DNA of 64,000 nucleotides from Rhodanobacter panaciterrae (GTDB lineage: Bacteria; Pseudomonadota; Gammaproteobacteria; Xanthomonadales; Rhodanobacteraceae). The stretch is from positions 310,001 through 374,000 of the forward strand of contig NZ_BMXT01000002.1 of the NCBI RefSeq assembly GCF_014651895.1. The letters are read 5' to 3'. A model generated the notes under the pieces. The model saw only the letters and a list, made by a program, of their open reading frames with translations, was not told the origin of the DNA and did no database searches. The position numbers and the translations under genes are program-made. Shown here in pieces: positions 1 to 9,055 of the stretch (positions within the stretch are counted from its first letter, which is position 1; every line of letters starts with the position of its first letter).

Positions 1-2
1 TG

Positions 3-152
3 CTGACCCAGTCGCAGCCGATCGAGGCCGGCATCAAGGAACAATGGCACGAACCCGCTGCCAGTTCCGGACAGATCTGGGCAGGCTACCGGATCGTGGC
101 GATCACCGATGCCGATGCCGCCCGGCTCGACAACTGGCTGGCGCAAGCCTGA
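3..152 (+). CDS. C-terminal end of an unidentified protein (5' partial)
   Basis: An open frame enters from the left edge and ends with TGA at 150-152, giving 49 visible residues that finish with a DNWLAQA tail. There is no recognisable motif, so I cannot assign a family. The 175 bases between its stop and the pepQ start show no convincing gene; an ORF reading through there on the same strand has GC-shadow composition. Confidence 0.5.
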   Translation: MTQSQPIEAGIKEQWHEPAASSGQIWAGYRIVAITDADAARLDNWLAQA

Positions 153-327
153 GCTTCGCTGGCAGTCGCCGCGCCCGCGCGGCATCATGGGCACCTGCTT
201 TACCCCTTCCCCACCCAGCACGGGCTGTTCCGGCCCTGCGCGCAAGCGGCCCGCAACAGGGTCGCCCGTTGTCACGACGCGTGCAGACGATCCGGCAGCA
301 GAACAGCCCGCCGTCGCAGGAGTCGCC

Positions 328-1647
328 ATGCACGATCAACTCGCCAAGCTGTATCCGCACCATCTGGCCACCGTGCGCGAGCGCGCCGACCGGGCACTCG
401 CACTGGGCGGCTTCGATCACCTGCTGATCGCCGCCGGCACACCGCTGCGCAAGTTCCTCGACGACCAGGATTACCCGTTCGTGGTCAATCCGCACTTCAA
501 GCACTGGCTGCCGCTGACCGACGCGCCGGGCAGCTGGATCGCCTACACCCCGGGCCGCAAGCCGAAGCTGATTTTCCTGCAGCCGCGCGACTACTGGCAT
601 GTCGTGCCGCAGGCACCGCACGGCTACTGGGTCGAGCACTTCGACATCGTGATCGTGCGCAACGCCGCCGACGCGCTGGCTGAACTGCCCGCCGGCAAGC
701 GCGCGGTGATCGCCGCCGCCTGCCCCACCGTCGATGGCGTCGAGGCGAACAACCCGCCAGTCGTACTCGACTACCTGCACTGGTACCGCAGCTACAAGAC
801 GCCGTACGAACTCGCCCTGATGCGCGAAGCCAGTCGCATCGGCGCGCGCGCGCACCGCGCGGCCGAGGCCTCCTTCCGTGCCGGCCGCAGCGAGTTCGGC
901 ATCCACCTGACCTATCTCGCCGCCGCGCGGCAGACCGATGCCGAACTGCCGTACGCCAGCATCGTCGGCCTGAACGAGCATGGCGCGGTGCTGCACTACA
1001 CGAACTTTGACCGCATGCCGCCGGCGCACAGCCGCTCGTTCCTGATCGACGCCGGCGCCAGCGCGGCCGGCTACGCCAGCGATATCACGCGCACCTACGC
1101 AGCGCCGCAGGCAGCGAAATTCCAGGCCTTGATCGACAGCGTCGACGCCGCGCAGCAGGGTTTCGTCGCGAAAGTGCGCGCCGGCCAGAGTTATCCCGAA
1201 CTGCACATCCATGCCCATCACGTGCTGGCCGGCGTATTGCGCGAGCACGGCTTCATTCGCATGAGCGCCGAGAGCGCGGTCGAGTCCGGCGTCAGCAGCG
1301 CGTTCTTCCCGCACGGCCTCGGTCATCCGATCGGCCTGCAGGTGCACGACGTCGCCGGCTTCCAGCAGAGCGAGCACGGCGGTAGCATCGCGCGCCCGGA
1401 AGGTCATCCGTATCTGCGCATGACCCGCGTACTGGAACCGGGCATGGTGGTGACGATCGAACCCGGCCTGTACTTCATCGACATGCTGCTGGCCGAATTG
1501 CGCGACAAACCGTTCGCCGGCGATATCGACTGGGCCAGGGTCGATGCGTTCCGCCAGTACGGCGGCATCCGCATCGAGGACGATGTGGTGTGCACCGATA
1601 GCGCACCGGAGAACCTCACCCGCGACGCGTTCGCGCGGCACGACTGA
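328..1647 (+). CDS. pepQ: Xaa-Pro dipeptidase (prolidase)
   Basis: A 439-residue M24-family metallopeptidase, the usual PepQ length. It hydrolyses dipeptides with C-terminal proline in the cytoplasm. The dinuclear metal site is readable: Asp241 (LIDAG), Asp252 (SDITR), His333 in HGLGHPIG, Glu in TIEPGLY and Glu in IRIEDD. The frame is open further upstream to 109, but the ATG at 328 matches the family's N-terminus (MHDQLAKLYPHH) and the upstream segment is low-complexity. The family identification is firm. A second M24 peptidase, pepP, lies 6 kb away. Confidence 0.92.
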   Translation: MHDQLAKLYPHHLATVRERADRALALGGFDHLLIAAGTPLRKFLDDQDYPFVVNPHFKHWLPLTDAPGSWIAYTPGRKPKLIFLQPRDYWHVVPQAPHGYWVEHFDIVIVRNAADALAELPAGKRAVIAAACPTVDGVEANNPPVVLDYLHWYRSYKTPYELALMREASRIGARAHRAAEASFRAGRSEFGIHLTYLAAARQTDAELPYASIVGLNEHGAVLHYTNFDRMPPAHSRSFLIDAGASAAGYASDITRTYAAPQAAKFQALIDSVDAAQQGFVAKVRAGQSYPELHIHAHHVLAGVLREHGFIRMSAESAVESGVSSAFFPHGLGHPIGLQVHDVAGFQQSEHGGSIARPEGHPYLRMTRVLEPGMVVTIEPGLYFIDMLLAELRDKPFAGDIDWARVDAFRQYGGIRIEDDVVCTDSAPENLTRDAFARHD

Positions 1648-1734
1648 GCGGGCCAACCGTCACAGCCGCACCGTATACTCGACGCTCCAGAGGTCGATCG
1701 ATCTCCGTGACGGGCCGGGGGGCTTGCGCAAGGC

Positions 1735-2439
1735 ATGGAATTACCAGAAAGCGGCATTGACCTGAGTCCGACCCTGATCGTCGAGGACAACGGCCCAATG
1801 CAACAGCGTCTGCGGCGACTGCTGACCGATCTGATCGGCGCCGATGCACAGATCACCGCCGTCGACAGCATCGCCGCCGCCAAGGCGCAACTGGGCGAGA
1901 ACGCGACCAGCATGGCCCTGATCGACATCGGCCTGCCCGACGGCAACGGCATCGACCTGATCGCATGGCTGCATGTCCACCATCCGCAAGTAACCACGGT
2001 GGTGATCTCCGCCTGGGGGCATGAAGACACCGTGCTGGCCGCCCTGCGCGCGGGTGCCATCGGTTACCTGTTGAAAGAGCGCGAGGACATCGAGCTCAGC
2101 CTGGCGTTGCAGAGCATCCGCCGCGGCGGTGCGCCGATCGACCCGACGATCGCCCGCGGCATCCTCGCCTTGCTGCAGCTTCCGACCGAGCCGGCAACCA
2201 CCGTCGCAAGCGGGACCGTAGTTGCTACTGCGCGACCACCGGATCACGCCTTGTCGGACCGCGAATCCGAGATCCTGAAGCTGGTGGCACGCGGCTACAG
2301 CAACCGCGACATCGCCGAACTGACCACCTTGTCGCGCTTCACCATCGAGGGTTACACCAAGAGCATCTATCGCAAGCTGGCGGTACGCTCGCGCACCGCG
2401 GCAGTCTTCGAGGCAAAAGCGCTGGGTCTGTTGCATTGA
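1735..2439 (+). CDS. NarL/LuxR-type response regulator
   Basis: This 234-residue regulator has an N-terminal receiver domain (about 12-130; acidic pocket VED at 16-18, phospho-acceptor Asp64 in ALIDIGLPDG, Lys in YLLKERE). A short alanine/valine-rich linker leads to a C-terminal LuxR-type helix-turn-helix starting at about residue 168 (LSDRESEILKLVARGYSNRD). The stop codon overlaps the TTG start of the downstream histidine kinase, so the two form a cotranslated two-component pair. The targets cannot be read from the sequence. Confidence 0.9.
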   Translation: MELPESGIDLSPTLIVEDNGPMQQRLRRLLTDLIGADAQITAVDSIAAAKAQLGENATSMALIDIGLPDGNGIDLIAWLHVHHPQVTTVVISAWGHEDTVLAALRAGAIGYLLKEREDIELSLALQSIRRGGAPIDPTIARGILALLQLPTEPATTVASGTVVATARPPDHALSDRESEILKLVARGYSNRDIAELTTLSRFTIEGYTKSIYRKLAVRSRTAAVFEAKALGLLH

Positions 2440-4295
2440 GGCACCGCGCATGCGCCTGGTTGGCACTTGGCCTGATGCTCGTGCTCACCGCCTGCGCACG
2501 ACAGGCAACGCCGGCGACACCGGCCGTGCTGACCATCGACCGCGCCGAAGCCGTGCAGGCCGACTGGCTTTCCGGTGCAGTGCCCAGCACGGGCTGGACC
2601 CCGGTCACGTTGATGGACTACTGGAACACCCGCTGGCCACAGCACGATGGCGTGGTCTGGTATCGCGTGCACTGGAACCAGACCAACGCGGACACGCCGG
2701 TCGGGATTCTGCTCGAATATGTGTGCATGGCCGATGCCGTCTACGTCAACGGCAGCCTGATCCACCGCGACCCGCAGCTGGTCGAGCCGCTGTCGCGCAG
2801 CTGGGTCGCACCGCAATACTTCACCATCGACAAGCCCCTGCTGCACGCGGGCGACAACACCTTGCTGGTGCGCGTCTCCGGTCTCGCCAGCTATCAGCCC
2901 GGTTTCGGCAAGGTGCAGCTGGGCAACCCGGAAGCCGTGCACGCGCTCTATCAGCACAACCTGCGCTGGCGTTACGGCATCCGCCAGTTCGACTTTGCGA
3001 TCAGCGCGGTACTCGGCTCGCTGTTCGGCATGTTCTGGCTGCTGCGACGCAAGGACACCGTCTATGGCTGGTATGCGCTGAGCACCATCTTCGGCGCAGG
3101 CTACGGCTGGAATTATGTCGCCGACAGTCCGTGGCCATTCACCACCACGGATGCCTGGCAGGCCTTCAACGTCGCGATGTTCGTGGCCCTGGCGTGCAGT
3201 TTCATCGTGTTCCTGCTGCGCTTCTGCGGCCGGCGCTGGCCGCGCACCGAAGGGATCCTGCTGCTGGCAACCGTCGCCGCATTCGCCGTCGCCCTGCTTG
3301 CGCCCGGCGTGATGGGGCCGTGGCGCAACCTGTGGGTCATACCCACCGTCGTGCTCTATTACGTCGCGATCGCTGTTTTTCTCTGGTATGCCACGCGCAG
3401 TTCGCGCATCGACGTGCGCGTGCTCGCGGCATCGATGCTGTTGCCGGTGCTGGCCTCCATGTACGACCTCTCGCTGTATCTGGAGCTGGTGCGTGGTACT
3501 ACCTTTCTCGGCGAACTGACCTCGCCGGTGTCCCTGCTCGGCATGAGCTTCGCCGTGGCATGGCGGTTTTCGGAAGCCATGCGCCGGGTTGAGGGCTTCA
3601 ACGTCGAACTCAGGCACGAAGTCGATGCCGCCACTGCACAACTCGGCGACACACTGACACGCGAGCACCAGCTCGCACTCGCCAACACCCGCATCGGCGA
3701 GCGCCTGAACCTCGTGCGCGACCTGCACGACGGCTTCGGCGGCAGCCTGCTCGGCGCCATTGCCACGCTGGAAAATCCGCAGCGTCCGCCAGAACCCGCG
3801 CGCGTGGTCAGCACCCTGAAGGAACTGCGCGACGACCTGCGCCTGGTCATCGATACCACCACCCACGAACATGACTCCGACCTGGCCGGCCTGCTCGCCC
3901 CGCTGCGCCACCGCTGGAGCCAGCGCCTGGATGTGGCCGACATCGACAGCTGCTGGCAACTGGAAGGCCTCGACGGACTGCACCTCGGCCCCGCGCGCAG
4001 CCTCGACCTGCTGCGCCTTCTGCAGGAGGCGCTGACCAACGTGCTTAAGCACAGCCATGCCAGTCGTGTGGAGATCACCGTGCGGCGCTCCAACGCGCAG
4101 CTGTCCATTGAAGTCCGCGACAACGGCAGCGGCTTCGACCTCGCTGCCGCACGCGACAGTCATCAAGTAGGCGGCGCGGGGCTGGCCAGTCTGCGCACTC
4201 GCGCCGATCGCCTCGGCAGCGAGCTGGTGCTTGATGCATCGCCCGACCGTGGCGTCACTCTGCGCCTGAATGTTCACCTGCAAGCGGCCCGGTAA
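2436..4295 (+). CDS. Membrane sensor histidine kinase, 7TM-type sensor with HisKA_3
   Basis: A 619-residue partner of the preceding regulator. The start is a TTG inside the regulator's stop (TTGAG overlap); an in-frame TTG at 2460 is an alternative. The N-terminus is hydrophobic and ends in a lipobox-like LTACA. A periplasmic jelly-roll-like region (about 30-190) is followed by about seven hydrophobic segments (190-385), as in 7TMR-DISM sensors. The HisKA_3 H-box is LVRDLHDGFGGS with phospho-acceptor His431; the ATPase N-box has Asn535 (EALTNVLKHS), then DNGSGF and a GGAGLASLRTR G-box. The ligand is unknown. Confidence 0.87.
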   Translation: MRHRACAWLALGLMLVLTACARQATPATPAVLTIDRAEAVQADWLSGAVPSTGWTPVTLMDYWNTRWPQHDGVVWYRVHWNQTNADTPVGILLEYVCMADAVYVNGSLIHRDPQLVEPLSRSWVAPQYFTIDKPLLHAGDNTLLVRVSGLASYQPGFGKVQLGNPEAVHALYQHNLRWRYGIRQFDFAISAVLGSLFGMFWLLRRKDTVYGWYALSTIFGAGYGWNYVADSPWPFTTTDAWQAFNVAMFVALACSFIVFLLRFCGRRWPRTEGILLLATVAAFAVALLAPGVMGPWRNLWVIPTVVLYYVAIAVFLWYATRSSRIDVRVLAASMLLPVLASMYDLSLYLELVRGTTFLGELTSPVSLLGMSFAVAWRFSEAMRRVEGFNVELRHEVDAATAQLGDTLTREHQLALANTRIGERLNLVRDLHDGFGGSLLGAIATLENPQRPPEPARVVSTLKELRDDLRLVIDTTTHEHDSDLAGLLAPLRHRWSQRLDVADIDSCWQLEGLDGLHLGPARSLDLLRLLQEALTNVLKHSHASRVEITVRRSNAQLSIEVRDNGSGFDLAAARDSHQVGGAGLASLRTRADRLGSELVLDASPDRGVTLRLNVHLQAAR

Positions 4296-4421
4296 TCAGC
4301 CGGCCCCTGCATGACCTGATATACGACCAGCCACCCTGACCTGCCCGGCGCGATATGCGCAGATTGCCGCAGGCTGCGGCATTACTGCGCACGACAGTTG
4401 CACAGACGCGGCGTATTCTCG

Positions 4422-4438
4422 GTGCATATGTGATGCAC
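4422..4438. promoter_or_regulatory. Palindrome upstream of the cytochrome bd operon
   Basis: GTGCAT-ATGTG-ATGCAC is a perfect 6-bp inverted repeat with a 5-base spacer, ending 11 bases before the cydP ATG and just downstream of a TATTCT that could be a -10 box. Its position suits a repressor operator or the leader of the cyd operon. It also contains one CRP-type half-site (TGTGA), but not the full CRP/Clp palindrome. The function is inferred from position only. Confidence 0.3.
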
Positions 4439-4449
4439 GGGATCGCCGC

Positions 4450-4671
4450 ATGTCCATATCGTCTGTCGAACCGGATCGCCACGCTCTGCCAGCTCGTCCG
4501 CTGCGCCGGCTGACGTTCGAGCTGTTCGGCGTGATCGCCCTCAAGATCGCCGTGCTGATGCTGATCTGGTGGCTGCTGTTCGCTCCGCAGCCGAAACCCG
4601 ATGTCAGTCCAGAAGCGATCGCGCATCGCCTGGCACCCACCTCGCAAACTCCGTCCGCAGGTCACCCATGA
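4450..4671 (+). CDS. cydP: Cytochrome bd oxidase putative small subunit CydP
   Basis: A 73-residue protein with one transmembrane helix (about 26-46, FGVIALKIAVLMLIWWLLFA) flanked by an arginine-rich cytoplasmic start and a proline-rich C-terminus. This form and its position immediately upstream of cydA match CydP, a small protein found with cydAB in Lysobacterales. Its TGA overlaps the cydA ATG (ATGA), implying coupled translation. CydP is thought to assist assembly or stability of the bd oxidase. The call rests on position and shape more than on catalytic motifs. Confidence 0.8.
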   Translation: MSISSVEPDRHALPARPLRRLTFELFGVIALKIAVLMLIWWLLFAPQPKPDVSPEAIAHRLAPTSQTPSAGHP

Positions 4672-6275
4672 TCATCGATACCGATGTCGTCACGCTGTCG
4701 CGTCTGCAATTCGCGCTGACCGCGCTGTACCACTTCCTGTTCGTGCCGCTGACCTTGGGTCTGGTGTGGATGCTCGCGATCATGGAGAGCGTCTACGTGA
4801 TGACCGGGCGCGAGGTGTGGAAGCGCATGGTGCAGTTCTGGGGCGTGCTGTTCGGCATCAACTTCGCGATGGGCGTGGCGACCGGCGTGACGATGGAGTT
4901 CCAGTTCGGCATGAACTGGGCGTACTACTCGCATTACGTCGGCGACGTGTTCGGCGCGCCGCTGGCGATCGAGGGGATGATGGCGTTCTTCCTCGAAGCC
5001 ACCCTGGTCGGCGTGTTCTTCATGGGCTGGGATCGCATCTCGCGGATCAAGCACCTGCTGGTGACCTGGTTCCTCGCGCTGGGCACCAGCCTGTCGGCGC
5101 TGTGGATCCTGATCGCGAATGCGTGGATGCAGCATCCGGTGGGCGCCGCGTTCAATCCGCAGACGATGCGCATGGAAGTGACCTCGTTCTCCGAAGTGTT
5201 TTTCAATCCCGTGGCGCAGGACAAGTTCGTGCACACGGTGAGCGCAGGCTACGTGATGGGCGCAATGTTCGTGCTGTCGATCAGCGCGTGGTATCTGCTG
5301 CGCGGTCGCAACGTGGATTTCGCCAAGCGCTCGATGACGGTGGCAGCGAGCTTCGGCCTCGCCGCGGCGCTGTCGGTGGTGGTGCTGGGCGATGCGTCCG
5401 GCTACACCGTGTCGCTGAACCAGAAGATGAAGATGGCCTCGATCGAGGCGATGTGGCACACCGAGCCAGCGCCGGCCTCGTTCACCCTGTTCGGCATCCC
5501 CGACGTGCAGCAGCGCAAGACCCACTTCGCGGTGAAGATTCCCTGGGTGATGGGCCTGATCGGCACCCACTCGATCGACGAGACGATGCCCGGCATCGCC
5601 GAGTTGGTGGATGCGGCCAAGGGCCGCATCGGCAACGGCATCCAGGCCTACGACGCGATGCTGATGCTGCGGCAGGACAAGGACAACGTACAGGCCAAGG
5701 CCACGCTCGCCGCGCACGATCAGGATCTGGGCTACGCGCTGCTGCTGAAGAAGTACGTCGACGATCCGCGTCAGGCGACGCCGGCGGATATCCAGAAAGC
5801 CGCCGACAGCACAATCCCGAATGTGCCGGTGCTGTTCTGGGCGTTCCGCATCATGGTCGGCTGCGGCTTCTATTTCATCGCGCTGTTCGCGTTCTCGTTC
5901 TGGAAGGCGAGCACGCGCCAGCTCGATACCCAGCGCTGGTATCTGCGCCTGGCGCTATGGAGCCTGCCGCTGCCGTGGGTCGCGATCGAGCTGGGCTGGA
6001 TCGTTGCCGAATACGGGCGCCAGCCGTGGGCAATCGAGGGCGTGTTGCCGACGGCGCTCGGCGTGTCATCGGTCAGTGCCGGTCAGGTACTCACTTCACT
6101 GGGCGGCTTCGTGTTGTTCTACACCGCACTGGCGATCGTCGACGTGATGCTGATGCGGAAGTTCATCCGCAAGGGGCCGGACGGTTTGGGCATCTGGCCG
6201 TCCAGCTCTTCCCCCTCTCCCCTTGCGGGAGAGGGGGAAGAGCTGGCGGCACACTCTCGTCAAAGCGCGCAATGA
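4668..6275 (+). CDS. cydA: Cytochrome bd ubiquinol oxidase subunit I
   Basis: A 535-residue haem-bearing subunit of cytochrome bd, which oxidises ubiquinol and reduces O2 without pumping protons. Visible features are the haem b595 ligand His22 (ALYHFLF), the quinol-binding periplasmic Q loop of short type, and the GRQPW motif before the last helices. The ATG overlaps the cydP stop. The C-terminus is unusual: after the family's typical end (KGPDGLGIWPS) the frame runs on for about 28 residues encoded by a perfect 20-bp-arm palindrome (6202-6246), so the tail is repeat-derived. Confidence 0.95.
   Translation: MIIDTDVVTLSRLQFALTALYHFLFVPLTLGLVWMLAIMESVYVMTGREVWKRMVQFWGVLFGINFAMGVATGVTMEFQFGMNWAYYSHYVGDVFGAPLAIEGMMAFFLEATLVGVFFMGWDRISRIKHLLVTWFLALGTSLSALWILIANAWMQHPVGAAFNPQTMRMEVTSFSEVFFNPVAQDKFVHTVSAGYVMGAMFVLSISAWYLLRGRNVDFAKRSMTVAASFGLAAALSVVVLGDASGYTVSLNQKMKMASIEAMWHTEPAPASFTLFGIPDVQQRKTHFAVKIPWVMGLIGTHSIDETMPGIAELVDAAKGRIGNGIQAYDAMLMLRQDKDNVQAKATLAAHDQDLGYALLLKKYVDDPRQATPADIQKAADSTIPNVPVLFWAFRIMVGCGFYFIALFAFSFWKASTRQLDTQRWYLRLALWSLPLPWVAIELGWIVAEYGRQPWAIEGVLPTALGVSSVSAGQVLTSLGGFVLFYTALAIVDVMLMRKFIRKGPDGLGIWPSSSSPSPLAGEGEELAAHSRQSAQ
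6202..6246. repeat. Perfect 20-bp inverted repeat at the 3' end of cydA
   Basis: The arms at 6202-6221 and 6227-6246 are exact reverse complements, separated by the 5-base loop CTTGC. The element lies inside the reading frame of cydA's C-terminal extension. Its core (CCCTCTCCC...GGGAGAGGG) resembles the other GC-rich palindromic repeats in the window. It should form a very stable RNA hairpin between cydA and cydB and could uncouple or stabilise the two messages. Confidence 0.9.
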
Positions 6276-6295
6276 TGAATTCCTCGCCAGCGTGC

Positions 6296-6335
6296 TCCCC
6301 CTCTCCTCAATCCTCTCCCACAAGGGGAGAGGAAG
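6296..6335. repeat. Second GC-rich palindromic repeat in the cydA-cydB gap
   Basis: CCTCTCCC (6312-6319) and GGGAGAGG (6325-6332) form an 8-bp stem with a short ACAAG loop, preceded by a partial copy of the same CTCTCC core. It lies about 50 bases after the first palindrome in the 156-base gap before cydB. It is probably a degenerate member of the same repeat family. Confidence 0.6.
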
Positions 6336-6431
6336 TAGAAGCGCGCATCGCGGATCATTCTTGCCAGCACCCGCCTCTCATCTGCCTGTGGCATTTCCCC
6401 ACTGAGGGGAAAAGAAAATTCGGAGAAAAGC

Positions 6432-7562
6432 ATGTTCGATTATGAAAGCTTGCGAGTGATCTGGTGGGCCCTGCTCGGCACCTTGCTGATCGGCTTCGCC
6501 ATCATGGACGGCTTCGATTTCGGCGTCGCCGGACTGCTGAAAGTGCTCGGCCGCGACAACGAGGAACGACTGGTGCTGCTGGAAGGGATCGAGCCGACCT
6601 GGGAAGGCAACCAGGTGTGGTTCATCCTCGCCGGCGGCGCCACGTTCGCGGCGTGGCCGATGCTGTATGCGGTGTCGTTCTCCGGCATGTACCTGGCGAT
6701 CGCGCTGGTGCTGCTGGCGCTGATCCTGCGTCCGGTCGGTTTCAACTTCCGCGGAAAGATCCACGACCCGCGCTGGGCGTCGCTGTGGGACTGGATCCTC
6801 AGCGGCTCCGGCTTCGTGGTGATGCTGGTCGCCGGCGTCGCGTTCGGCAACCTGTTCCTCGGCGTGCCGTTCCGGTTCGACGGCGATCTGCGCATGAGCT
6901 GGCAGGGCGGCTTCTTCGATCTGCTGCATCCGTTCGCGCTGCTGTGCGGGCTGGTGTCGCTGAGCATGCTGCTGGCGCATGGTGCATGCTGGGCTGCGTT
7001 GAAGGCCGACCACGTGATCGCGGTGCGCGCGGTGAAAATCGCGCGCTGGATGACCCTGCTCTTTGCGGCGCTGTATGTGCTGGCCGGCGTGTGGCTGGCT
7101 TACGGCATTCCCGGCTACGCGGTGGTCGGGCCGGTGGTCACCGACGGCGTTTCCAATCCGCTGTACAAGCAGGTCGCCCAGGGCGGCAGCTGGTTCGCCG
7201 GCTACATGCAGTACCCGTGGTTCTGGATCGCGCCGCTGCTGGCGCTGGTTTCCGCTGTCGGCGTGCAGGCCTTGATCGGCCGGCGCAGCGTGGCCGGCTT
7301 CATCGCCAGCAGCCTGATGGTGGGTAGCACGATCGCCTCGGCCGGCTTCGCGCTGTTTCCGTTCCTGCTGCCGTCCAGTCTCGACCCGCGTTCCAGCCTC
7401 ACCGTGTGGGATGCATCCTCCAGTCGCGGCACCTTGCAGCTGATGCTGATCGTCACCGCCGTCCTGCTGCCGATCGTGATGCTCTACACCAGCTGGGTGT
7501 ATCGCGTGATGCGCGGGCGGATCACCCTCGAACAGGTGCGCAAGGCGCACGGCGGCTATTGA
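6432..7562 (+). CDS. cydB: Cytochrome bd ubiquinol oxidase subunit II
   Basis: A 376-residue, nine-helix partner of CydA. The typical N-terminus is present ([20 protein letters not shown], then [12 protein letters not shown]), as is the conserved [20 protein letters not shown] segment. The length matches the family. The 156-base gap from cydA is unusually wide for this pair and is filled by palindromic repeats. cydX follows 15 bases downstream, so the operon is cydPABX. Confidence 0.95.
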   Translation: MFDYESLRVIWWALLGTLLIGFAIMDGFDFGVAGLLKVLGRDNEERLVLLEGIEPTWEGNQVWFILAGGATFAAWPMLYAVSFSGMYLAIALVLLALILRPVGFNFRGKIHDPRWASLWDWILSGSGFVVMLVAGVAFGNLFLGVPFRFDGDLRMSWQGGFFDLLHPFALLCGLVSLSMLLAHGACWAALKADHVIAVRAVKIARWMTLLFAALYVLAGVWLAYGIPGYAVVGPVVTDGVSNPLYKQVAQGGSWFAGYMQYPWFWIAPLLALVSAVGVQALIGRRSVAGFIASSLMVGSTIASAGFALFPFLLPSSLDPRSSLTVWDASSSRGTLQLMLIVTAVLLPIVMLYTSWVYRVMRGRITLEQVRKAHGGY

Positions 7563-7577
7563 AAGGAGCGCAAGCTG

Positions 7578-7718
7578 ATGTGGTATTTCGCATGGATACT
7601 TGGACTCGGGCTGGCCTGTGCTTTCGCCATCCTCAATGCAATGTGGTACGAGGTGCATGCCACTGACGAGGCGAACCGCTTGCGTACTGATGCAGAACTG
7701 CCGGACGAACTGAGCTAG
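7578..7718 (+). CDS. cydX: Cytochrome bd small subunit CydX
   Basis: A 46-residue single-helix protein beginning MWYFAWILGLGLACAFAILN and continuing through MWYE with a charged tail. This is the CydX/YbgT pattern: aromatic start, one helix, conserved N-A-M-W-x-E. An AAGGAG ribosome site precedes the ATG. It stabilises the haem centres of cytochrome bd. Its TAG overlaps the TAG of the convergent pepP gene in the palindrome CTAG (7715-7718), leaving no intergenic terminator. Confidence 0.92.
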   Translation: MWYFAWILGLGLACAFAILNAMWYEVHATDEANRLRTDAELPDELS

Positions 7719-9055
7719 CGCGCCGCCAGCAAGGCCTCGATCGCCTCGGCCTCTTTCGGCATCGCTGCCGTAAGCACCTCGTTGCCGTCGCGAGTCACCG
7801 CCACGTCGTCCTCGATGCGGATACCGATGCCGCGCCAGCGTTCGGCCACCGTGCGATCATCTGGCGCCACATACAGGCCCGGCTCCACCGTCAGCACCAT
7901 GTCCGGCTCGAGCAGGCGCGATTCGCCGCCGACGCGGTAGTCACCGACATCGTGCACGTCCAACCCGAGCCAGTGACCGGTCTTGGCCGGAAAGAAACGC
8001 TTGTAGCTGCCCTCGGCAATCGCCGCGTCGGCATCGCCCTTGAGCAAACCCAACTGGCACAAACCTTCGGTAAGCACACGCACGGCCGCCGTATGCGCGG
8101 CGCTGAACGGTTGGCCGGGCCGCACTTCGTCGATCGCCGCCAGTTGCGCGGCCAGCACAATTTCATAAAGCGCGCGCTGCTCGCGGCTGTAGCGACCGTT
8201 GAGCGGAAACGTGCGGCTGATGTCGGACGCATAACAGTCCAGCTCGGCGCCGGCGTCGATCAGCAGCAGTTCGCCATCGCGCAGCGCGGCGCGGTGGCTC
8301 TGGTAATGCATCACGCAGGCATTCGCGCCGCCGGCGATGATCGGCGCAAATGCCGGCACGGCGCCGCGGCTGCGTACCACCCGCAGCAACTCCGCCTCGA
8401 CTTCGTATTCCAGGCGGCCGGGCGTGGCGACCTGCAGCGCCGCCAGATGTGCGTCCACCGCGATCGCAGCGGAGGCGCGCATCAGCCTCAGTTCGGCACG
8501 CGACTTGTACAGGCGCAGGTCGTGCAGCAGATGTCCGAGCGCCACGAATTCCTTCGGCACCACGCCGCCGCCACGCAGCTGGCGCAGCTTGCGCATCCAG
8601 CCCAGCAGTTGCGCATCGAACTCCGGTTCGCGGCCGAAGTGGCAGTACACGCGGCCACGGCCCTCGATCATGCCGGGCAGGATGTCGTCGATGTCCTCGA
8701 TCGGGAACGCGTCGTCCATGCCGTAGCCGCTGACCGCCTGCTCGGTGCCGATCGACTGGCCATGCCAGCGATCACGCTCCGGATCACGCTCACGGCAGAA
8801 CAGCACCACCTCGCCATGCTTGCGACCCGGCAGCAGCGCCAGCACCGCGTCGGCTTCGGGAAAACCCGCCAGGTAATGGAAGTCCGAATCCTGCCGGTAC
8901 GGCCACGCCGCATCGGCATTGCGCATCCGCTCGGGCGCGGCAGCAACCAGCAACACGGCATCTTCGCCAGCCATCTGCATCAGCTGGTGACGACGCCGTG
9001 CGAATTCGTCCGGCGTGATCGCCAGCGCGGCCAGCTTCGGTGTGCTGGGAATCAA
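7715..9055 (-). CDS. pepP: Xaa-Pro aminopeptidase
   Basis: A 446-residue M24B aminopeptidase that removes an N-terminal residue preceding proline. Metal ligands are readable: LIDAG Asp, ASDIS Asp, His in TGHWLGLDVHD, Glu in TVEPGLY and Glu in IRIEDD. In E. coli PepP the segment before the ligand histidine reads HGLSHW; here it is AKTGHW, so the accessory first histidine (E. coli His350) is alanine. The start is taken as the TTG at 9055, which overlaps the upstream stop (TTGA); an in-frame start at 9094 would lengthen it by 13 residues. Confidence 0.9.
   Translation of the reverse strand: MIPSTPKLAALAITPDEFARRRHQLMQMAGEDAVLLVAAAPERMRNADAAWPYRQDSDFHYLAGFPEADAVLALLPGRKHGEVVLFCRERDPERDRWHGQSIGTEQAVSGYGMDDAFPIEDIDDILPGMIEGRGRVYCHFGREPEFDAQLLGWMRKLRQLRGGGVVPKEFVALGHLLHDLRLYKSRAELRLMRASAAIAVDAHLAALQVATPGRLEYEVEAELLRVVRSRGAVPAFAPIIAGGANACVMHYQSHRAALRDGELLLIDAGAELDCYASDISRTFPLNGRYSREQRALYEIVLAAQLAAIDEVRPGQPFSAAHTAAVRVLTEGLCQLGLLKGDADAAIAEGSYKRFFPAKTGHWLGLDVHDVGDYRVGGESRLLEPDMVLTVEPGLYVAPDDRTVAERWRGIGIRIEDDVAVTRDGNEVLTAAMPKEAEAIEALLAAR

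Noticed and set aside
103..1656. Long minus-strand frame opposite pepQ (517 codons)
   Set aside because: Antisense shadow of a GC-rich gene; His/Arg/Ala/Val-rich composition with no domain, and pepQ is unambiguous.
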